Positions 1-7,200 of a stretch of DNA of 64,000 nt are shown piece after piece (the first letter of the stretch is position 1; every line of letters starts with the position of its first letter). Source of the stretch: Lactobacillus sp. ESL0791 (GTDB taxonomy: Bacteria; Bacillota; Bacilli; Lactobacillales; Lactobacillaceae); the NCBI RefSeq assembly GCF_029433255.1, contig NZ_JAQTHU010000001.1, positions 2,170,001-2,234,000 on the forward strand. The letters are read 5' to 3'. Both the position numbers and the translations under genes were made by a program. A model generated the notes under the pieces. It did not search any database. It saw only the letters and a list, made by a program, of their open reading frames with translations, and had not been told where the DNA came from.

Positions 1-3000
1 TCTATAGTTCCGTCAGTACCTATTGCTCTAATATTATGCCATTTAAAGTTTGCACCCCACACATTATTATCTAACTTGTGGTGGCCCAATTTTAAAATAA
101 ATTTATCTATGCTAGCATCAGCGCCTATGCCATTAAACATATTATCCATATTACCAGAAGACGCCTTATTGGTATTAAAAGCACTCAAGGCTAATTTACT
201 AAGCTTACCGGTATTGTTAAACATATTGGACATGTTAGTAACGTTAGGCGTTTCCCAATTTTGACCTAAAGTCAAAGTAATCAAGGCTGAATCGTTATTA
301 AACATTGACTGCATATTTTGCACGCTACTAGTATCCCACCTACTTAAGTCTAGGCTGAGCAAACTGCTAGTATCGTTAAACATATATTGCATATCGGTAA
401 CCTGCGAAGTATTAAAATTGCTCACGGAGTTCAGGTCAGTCACCAAATTATCATTGTTAAACATATATGACATGTCTTTAACGTTTTCAGTATTCCAATT
501 GGGACCCAAAGTTAATATTGTCAGGCTGCTGGCATTATTGAACATGTACTGCATACCAGGATGATAATTACTTGATGAAACAGCATTTCCTACACTCTCA
601 GTATTCCATTTATGCAAATCTAAAGAAGTTATGCTGCTGGCACTATCAAACATATGCTGCATATCGGTAACCTGACTTGTGTCCCAATCAGTAACTGCTG
701 GACTAGTTAAATTAGTATCACCGCTAAACATGTACTGCATGTTAGTTACTTGGCCTGTCTTCCAACCACCAACATTAAGACCAGTTAAAGCTGCATCACC
801 ATCAAACATATGCTGCATATCGGTAACCTGACTTGTGTCCCAATTAGTAACTACTAGGCTAGTCAAATTTCTACAGCCATTAAACATGTATGCCATATTT
901 TCAGCATAACGTGTATTAAAGTTGCTAACATCAAATGCCGCCTTATGAGGGCCAGTTCCCGTACTAGTCAAGCTTTGACAATTATTAAACATGTACGACA
1001 TGTCCTCAACAAATTTCGTGTCAAATTTATTATCACTTATATTAAGACCAAGATTATCTAATAGTAGATCATTGTTAAACATGTGCGACATATCACTAAC
1101 AGCACTAGTGTTAAAATTATCAATACTTATTTTTTTCATACCGGTCATATCAGAGAACATGAACGACATATTTCCGACATTGTCAGTTTTAAAGTGTGTT
1201 CCATCCCCCAATGTTAAACTTTCTATACTGCTGTCACCCTCAAACATGTGCGACATATCGCTCACAAGATCGGTTTTAAAATTAGCTATACCTTTATTTT
1301 CTATCGAATTCGTAGTTAAGGCAGCGTCATATTGAAACATACTTTGCATATTAGTAACTTTGCTGGTATCCCAACCGCTTAAGTCTAAATTATTTAAACT
1401 GGAATTAACCGCATTTTTTTTATTAGCAAACATTGAACTCATATCGGTCACACGACTAGTATTCCAATGGTTACCATGAGCATCCGTATAAGTATGCAAA
1501 TCTAAATTGTTTATTTCCGTAGTATTCTGAAACATACAACTCATGTTAGTTACAAGATCGGTATTCCACTTACCTATGCTCAAACTGGATAATTTAGAAC
1601 AGTCCTTAAACAAGGATTGCATATTGGTTACTTTACTGGTATCCCAACTGCCTATGCTCAAACTGGTTAATCCTGAACAACCATTAAACATATTAACCAT
1701 GCTATTTACATGGCTAGTATCCCAATTATCTATATCTAAGTTGCTCAACGTCTTACAGTCTTGAAACATACTGTACATGTTAGTTACTTTGCTGGTGTTC
1801 CAACTACCTATATCTAGGCTGCTCAATGCCTTACAGCCTTGAAACATACTGTACATGTTAGTTACTTTGCTGGTGTTCCAATTACCTATATCTAGGCTAC
1901 GCAATGACCAGCAGCCTATAAACATGTCATACATGTTAGTTACACTACTAGTATTCCAATTTCTTCCAAAATCAATGCTGCTCAACACTAGATCCTGATA
2001 AAACATATTAGACATGTCACGTACGTTGCTAGTATCCCAATTGTCACCAAATTTTACACTATTCAGCTTACTGTTTTCAGTTAGATATGCCGTCGCAAAC
2101 ATGTTAGACATGTATTTTAATGAGCTACTTGTATGCCAACCGGATAAATCTAAATTAGTCAGATTAGCATCGAAGTTGAACATATTACTTATATTAACTA
2201 AAGCGGTAGCATCCAAATTACCAATACCCTGAATATCCGTTAATTTATTCAAATATGCAAATTTAAATGCACTATTTGCTGCTAACTTAATTGCATTTGC
2301 AGGCCCAGTGAAAGCTATCTTCGTAATACTGCTTGCAGAAACTCCTAAATTCTGAATTTGCTTAGATGAAAGCGTCCCGCGGCCCGTAAAAGTCATGGTG
2401 CCATTATCAAAGCTCCAGGCAACATCGCCATCAAATCCCGAATTATAGCGCAGTGAAATCCCGTCTTGAGCGCCAACCTCTTCTTTTGCTGCAGTATACC
2501 CCGCTAGCAGTGCAGTCAGATCATCCTGTGCCGCATTAATATCAGCCAGCAATTTTGTCTGATCAGCTTCTGGCAGATCCGCAATGTTTGGATCACGATA
2601 CTTATTGATTGCTACCTGCGCTTTATTTACAGCATCCTGCAAAGCCTGCTGTTTTTCCGGTGTCTCATGTTGATATGTGTCAGAGCCGCTTGTTTCGTTA
2701 GCTTTTCCTAAGGTTGTACTTAAGCTAGCCGCTGCAGCATCCAGCTTCTGCTCTGCCTCAGCTTTCTTACTCTCATTTTCTTTTTCTTCTTGACTTAGAG
2801 CAGAAGCAGCAGATTCGCTTCCATCACTAGTCGGAACAGATTGAATCGTTTCAGTTCCATCACGCAAAAACGAACTTAAACCTGCAAAAGTTGACAATTT
2901 CATCTTAGTTGACCCATTTACTGTAGTCCCTGTCTGCTTTTGTTTATCACTAGCATGTACATTACTACCAGCAGATTCATTCGCAGCACCCTCGCTGCCA

Positions 3001-3215
3001 GAATTTGCTTCATTAGCCTTGCTACTTTGAATATTGTTATTTAATTCTTGCTCACCATCAGCAGCGCGAGCTACTTGGCTGTTAGCACCTAAAAATCCTA
3101 AGCTGATTAAGACGGATGCAGCGCCAATCGTTAATTTACGAATTGAAAAACGTTCTTTCTTAGTTTGTGGCTCCATCTTTTTTAAGCGCTCAGTAAAATT
3201 ATTTTTGCTCAACAT
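1..3215 (-). CDS. Unit 5 A-type giant surface protein, YSIRK/DUF285 (3' part beyond left edge)
   Basis: The first 1071 codons of a predicted secreted wall-associated adhesin-like protein; the reading frame is open to base 1. A YSIRK-type signal (FSIRKLTIG near residues 22-30, AxA-type cleavage near residue 50) is followed by the motif KLSTFAGLSSFLRD, a helical FIVAR-like linker (about residues 150-250) and a DUF285/BspA-type repeat solenoid from about residue 312. The repeats read W-[DN]-T-S-x-V-x-[DN]-M-x-x-M-F. The window ends in the cap after the solenoid, at a segment matching the unit 4 A protein. The Rib-like and SLAP parts expected from its paralogs lie off-window. The start is ATG at 3215 or the adjacent TTG at 3212; TTG has the 7-nt Shine-Dalgarno spacing conserved in paralogs. 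A ligand is unknown; adhesion is inferred from BspA-family proteins. Confidence 0.9.
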   Translation of the reverse strand, partial: MLSKNNFTERLKKMEPQTKKERFSIRKLTIGAASVLISLGFLGANSQVARAADGEQELNNNIQSSKANEANSGSEGAANESAGSNVHASDKQKQTGTTVNGSTKMKLSTFAGLSSFLRDGTETIQSVPTSDGSESAASALSQEEKENESKKAEAEQKLDAAAASLSTTLGKANETSGSDTYQHETPEKQQALQDAVNKAQVAINKYRDPNIADLPEADQTKLLADINAAQDDLTALLAGYTAAKEEVGAQDGISLRYNSGFDGDVAWSFDNGTMTFTGRGTLSSKQIQNLGVSASSITKIAFTGPANAIKLAANSAFKFAYLNKLTDIQGIGNLDATALVNISNMFNFDANLTNLDLSGWHTSSSLKYMSNMFATAYLTENSKLNSVKFGDNWDTSNVRDMSNMFYQDLVLSSIDFGRNWNTSSVTNMYDMFIGCWSLRSLDIGNWNTSKVTNMYSMFQGCKALSSLDIGSWNTSKVTNMYSMFQDCKTLSNLDIDNWDTSHVNSMVNMFNGCSGLTSLSIGSWDTSKVTNMQSLFKDCSKLSSLSIGKWNTDLVTNMSCMFQNTTEINNLDLHTYTDAHGNHWNTSRVTDMSSMFANKKNAVNSSLNNLDLSGWDTSKVTNMQSMFQYDAALTTNSIENKGIANFKTDLVSDMSHMFEGDSSIESLTLGDGTHFKTDNVGNMSFMFSDMTGMKKISIDNFNTSAVSDMSHMFNNDLLLDNLGLNISDNKFDTKFVEDMSYMFNNCQSLTSTGTGPHKAAFDVSNFNTRYAENMAYMFNGCRNLTSLVVTNWDTSQVTDMQHMFDGDAALTGLNVGGWKTGQVTNMQYMFSGDTNLTSPAVTDWDTSQVTDMQHMFDSASSITSLDLHKWNTESVGNAVSSSNYHPGMQYMFNNASSLTILTLGPNWNTENVKDMSYMFNNDNLVTDLNSVSNFNTSQVTDMQYMFNDTSSLLSLDLSRWDTSSVQNMQSMFNNDSALITLTLGQNWETPNVTNMSNMFNNTGKLSKLALSAFNTNKASSGNMDNMFNGIGADASIDKFILKLGHHKLDNNVWGANFKWHNIRAIGTDGTI

Positions 3216-3262
3216 TTGGCCTCCTAATCATTCATGATTAATTATAAATATATACACATATT

Positions 3263-3291
3263 ATAGTAAACCAAAATTTAAATTTTGTAAA
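3263..3291 (-). promoter_or_regulatory. Promoter of unit 5
   Basis: On the minus strand TTTACA (3286-3291) is followed by a 17-nt spacer and TACTAT (3263-3268). The start codon is about 50 nt downstream. The same -35 and spacing recur upstream of the other four A genes. Confidence 0.75.
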
Positions 3292-3879
3292 TATTGTTCT
3301 TAATAAAATCATAAATTATTTCCAATTATTCTAACCTACATACGAATTTTAATTATGTTGAAATTCCCATGCATTCAGACATATAAGTGCAACATCATAT
3401 ATACTTGAATATAAATGCTAATCTAATTTGTCAGATTATTTCTATTAAATTAAAATATATGGTAGACATTATTCGCATTATTCAATATTTGATAATTTGC
3501 ATAATCAGCTATATTAAACGCACTTTGTATAAATAGTTTATTTTATTATAAATTATTTATAATGATATTCTTGAACGCTGGTTAAATTGGATTGTTAAAA
3601 ATAAAATTAGATGAATTTATAATACCGGTAATTTTAAGAAGCGCACACGACTTTATTTTTCCAAAATCATTCCATTTCATTCATTGAAATAATTATTGCA
3701 AATGCGATTTTGATTTTAGATGCTCACTCACCTGTATTCGTGTTATTATTACACGATTAATGAAATAAACAGGGACAGCAAAAACCAGCCTTTGCTGACA
3801 TTAATTTATAAAATAGGTTTACGTGTCAGGTGAATTTGAAATAGGTAACTGTATCGTTGCAGATTATTACGAAAAAACA

Positions 3880-4071
3880 AGTGTCTGGGGAAAAACTCTA
3901 ATTTTTATAGATATGCTTTAAACACATTTATAAAAATCGAATGCTGCTGGAATTATTTTTAACTTAGATAAGTTTTTTGCAACATAATCCGATTAATTAT
4001 TTATATCCAAAAAGGAACGTTAATATTAAAAACTAACGTTTCTTTTCGTATCTAGTTTTTTCCCAGACACT
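3880..4071. repeat. 192-bp inverted-repeat (MITE-like) element, intact copy
   Basis: The outer arms are 18 nt: AGTGTCTGGGGAAAAACT at 3880-3897 and AGTTTTTTCCCAGACACT at 4054-4071, complementary except for one position. No ORF lies inside. The arms resemble the GTCTGGGA-type ends of many Gram-positive insertion sequences and miniature elements, but no flanking target duplication is obvious, so the MITE label is tentative. An internal hairpin (4011-4045) sits near the right arm. Confidence 0.5.
4011..4045. terminator. Secondary hairpin terminator in the inverted-repeat element
   Basis: Arms AAAGGAACGTTA (4011-4022) and TAACGTTTCTTT (4034-4045) pair with one G-U position around an 11-nt loop. 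Both outer sides are A- or T-rich, so it could act in either direction. In the copy between units 3 and 4 the loop is the site of an IS insertion. Confidence 0.5.
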
Positions 4072-4121
4072 CGCGATCGCAGTAGTTTAAGCATTAATTG
4101 AATTCATTGTGTAATTTTAGG

Positions 4122-4164
4122 CAAAAAAAGAACTAGTTCCAATAAAATATCGAAAACTAGTTCT
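4122..4164 (-). terminator. Terminator of unit 4
   Basis: On the minus strand, AGAACTAGTT (4155-4164) pairs with AACTAGTTCT (4129-4138) and is followed directly by a run of seven T. It lies about 50 nt past the B stop codon. An identical copy follows the unit 3 B gene. Confidence 0.85.
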
Positions 4165-4213
4165 AAGTTAGGGGCTAATCGGACAGTTAAAGTCAAAGCC
4201 ATCAACCAATTAC

Positions 4214-7200
4214 TTATCTTACCGTTTCAGCTTTAATAAACTTCTCGAGACCAAGTGTGTAGTATTTATCGTGATTAATCTTAACAGCAGCACCATAAGT
4301 CTTAACCTTTGTACCCTTGTAAATAACCTGATCCTCAACACGCTTGCCCGCATGATTGTAGATATAGGCTGTTTTAGCCATCTGACGTGTTTGTCCATCA
4401 ATATTACCAGCCTTAACATATTGGTTATCTTCTAGGTGGTAATACAATTTACCGTCAATCAGCGTCGTACCATAAGTCTTAACCTTAAGTCCTCGCTGCA
4501 GAACCCGGTTTATAACCCGGTTAGCATCTTGATTATAGATATATGAATTGTGCATCAAGATTGCTTCATCAAGTGATGGTGCCACCACCTGAACAGTTAC
4601 TGGGACTGAGACAAATGTTCCATCTTTAGCATGAACATTCACAAATGTTTTATAAGTACCCGACTGATCTGTTTTTGGCAGGCTATCAGGATCCCACGTA
4701 TATTCATAACCGTCTAGCATAAAATTAGTGTTTGTAACGGCAGTTTTAGCATACTCAGGGTGCGTAGTTAAATCTGTATATTGTGGCACTGACACTGAAC
4801 CGGGCTTTAACACCGGTTTATTATCAACTGGACGCTCTGGTGCTGGCACAATATCTATCGTTACTGGGATTGTATCAGTAGCTCCCGGCAGGCCCCAAGC
4901 AGCATCTTCTGAATACTTTATTTTAAAACTGCCATATTGTCGGCTGCCAACCTGAGACGAATTAACCCCAGCAATTTGATCATCAACATCAGCACCCGTT
5001 GCCATAACTTCACCGTAATTAAGCAAAGCCTGCTTGATAACATCAGTTCCCAGACTTGAACCTTGTGCAACTGGAATTGGATTATTATTAACCTGAGCTT
5101 TAACTAGCTTCAGAGGGATATCGGTAAAAGTCTGCTGCGAACCATCATCGCTATACGTTACAGTCAGAGTAACTGTATTACCTGTCTGTGCTAACATATA
5201 AGTCGGTTGGGAATCTGTCGGTAAAGAATCAATTGTACTGGTATCAAGATAATGACTAACAATTTTCTTTATCTGAGTATCACTAAGTTCTAGGCCTGCG
5301 TTACTGATATAGGCCTGCTTGGTAGCTAAGGCTTGTTTCTTTTGTGCACTGACCATTGTAATGTCGACGTCAACAGGCATAGTTGATCCACCAACGAAGG
5401 TAACTATAATTGTCCCTGGAATTTTCTTACTGATGGCATCACCTAAGCTGGCAGCCGTCAAATCAGGTGCAATATTATCTTTCCACGCAAGCTGATACTC
5501 TGAATGACTAACCACATCATTGGTGCCTTTTTGAGTAATTTTAACCAGATCATCGATATTAAGTAATTGGTCAGGGTGAATGGTTTGTGCAACCGGACGA
5601 CACTCACTAATCCCCGACCTAGTATCGACAGTCAATTTGATTGGTAAGTACTGGTGTGTATTGTCCGCATAGGTAACAGCGATGGCAGCATCAACCTTAC
5701 CATCCATATTATTTAGATCTTCTAAAGGCAATGCTGTATGCGTTGCATCATTTTTCACCCATTTGCACTGTGCATCGGCAAAGTGGGCTGGCAAGTTTAC
5801 TAAAGTTTTTGCAGCAGGAACCGTACCCTGCAAGAATGTACCACTATAATTAGATTCAGATTGGCTAATACCAGTAGCAGTACCTTTAATGGTAGCCGAT
5901 TCAACATTAAAGGTAGCACTGATAGGGACACTTTCAGAACCGTCATTGTAAACAACAATAACTTGGTGATTTTGGGTTGCGTTGCCAGCACTATTAGGTT
6001 CATCATCCGTTTTCCAAATAATCTTTCTTACTTTAGTTGACGAAGCCACCGGTGAACCCAGTGGGAGACCCGAAGGATCTTTCAAAGTCAGCACTTGATC
6101 AATAGTAGCTGGATCAGTAATTACTGGAACCCGGGTATGTCCACCAGTAAACGCATCATCAGCATCAGTTGCATGAATCGAAATTCCTGATGAGTTCACT
6201 GGCGTATAATCCTGCTTAAGAGCCGTTACCTTTAATTTTACGGGTATCACCTGCTTAGCAGTATTGTCATGGTAATCAATTATGATATAGGCATTTGGAG
6301 CAGTAGGAGTTACCGGCTGGCTAATATCCGGATTGACAGAACTAACACCATCCTTAGACCAGCTATACGTGGCTAAGCTATCATTATCATTTATAGATGT
6401 AAAGCTTGCAGCAGTTAACGCGGCCTTAGCAGTATCCGAAGACAACATATCTGTTTGGTTAATTCCCACTGTAGTTACATTACCAGAATCCACTTCTCCG
6501 CCATAGACGGTCACTGCCGCATTAGGAACAAGCGCGGTAGAACCATCTGTATAGGTTATTTTAAGTGTACGCCCAGTAGTTTGCTGACCAAGCGTTAGGG
6601 TCGGCGCTCCTGAAGGTCTAGGTGGTACTGCACTTGAGTCACCTAGATCCCATTCAATACTTTTAATAATATCAGATAAGTTACCAGTTTGCTGGGTATG
6701 AAATGTATCGTTAGTCACAACGTTAAGGAATTGCCCCCAACTGGTAGAATCTTTAAATTCACTTGGATCAACAATTTCAGGTTGATGAGTGTCTGGGTTG
6801 GTGGCAAAGTGTGCCTTTAATAAATTAAGTGCGGATGGCTTAAAAGTTGTTATATAAGAGTCAGCATAGTTTTTAACTTCTAAATCTACCGGTTGTATTT
6901 CAAAGCCATCATCATCCACATCTGGAGTACTGTAACTGATTTTAACACCAACATTAGGTACTTTACCATATGGATTAGTATCACTATGCTTTACATCATT
7001 ATCAGTTAAGGGACTATATGCAGGTTGACTATATGTAGGTTGACTATATTCGCTTAATATAGGATTACCTAATGAATCCATAGGATGACCGTCTGCATCT
7101 AGAGAATGACCGTCTGCATCTAGAAGATGGCCGTCCGTATCCATAGGATGACCAGCAGCGTCTAGAGAATGACCATTCGCATCTATAGGACGTCCATTTC

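Larger units (their letters stand above)
3216..4213. other. Intergenic region between units 4 and 5
   Basis: About 1 kb without a gene. From right to left it holds the terminator of the unit 4 B gene, a 192-bp inverted-repeat element with an internal hairpin, two small inverted repeats (3739-3755 and 3776-3797), an AT-rich stretch, and the promoter and leader of unit 5. Most of it is a close copy of the region between units 3 and 4. Confidence 0.8.
3485..4625. repeat. Long near-identical repeat, copy 1
   Basis: This block runs from the intergenic region into the last codons of the unit 4 B gene. It matches 17705-20345, once the insertion sequence there is removed, with only scattered substitutions and a short indel just after the B stop codon. 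On both sides similarity drops clearly. The borders are estimated by eye. Confidence 0.8.

Noticed and set aside
1..3215. Unit 5 A gene as a truncated pseudogene
   Set aside because: The frame is open to the first base and continues to match the unit 4 A protein up to the edge, so it is cut by the window only.
4072..4080. GC-rich palindrome CGCGATCGC beside the inverted-repeat element, also at 19779-19787
   Set aside because: GCGATCGC resembles the cyanobacterial HIP1 repeat, but it occurs here only as part of the duplicated block and has no further support as a site.
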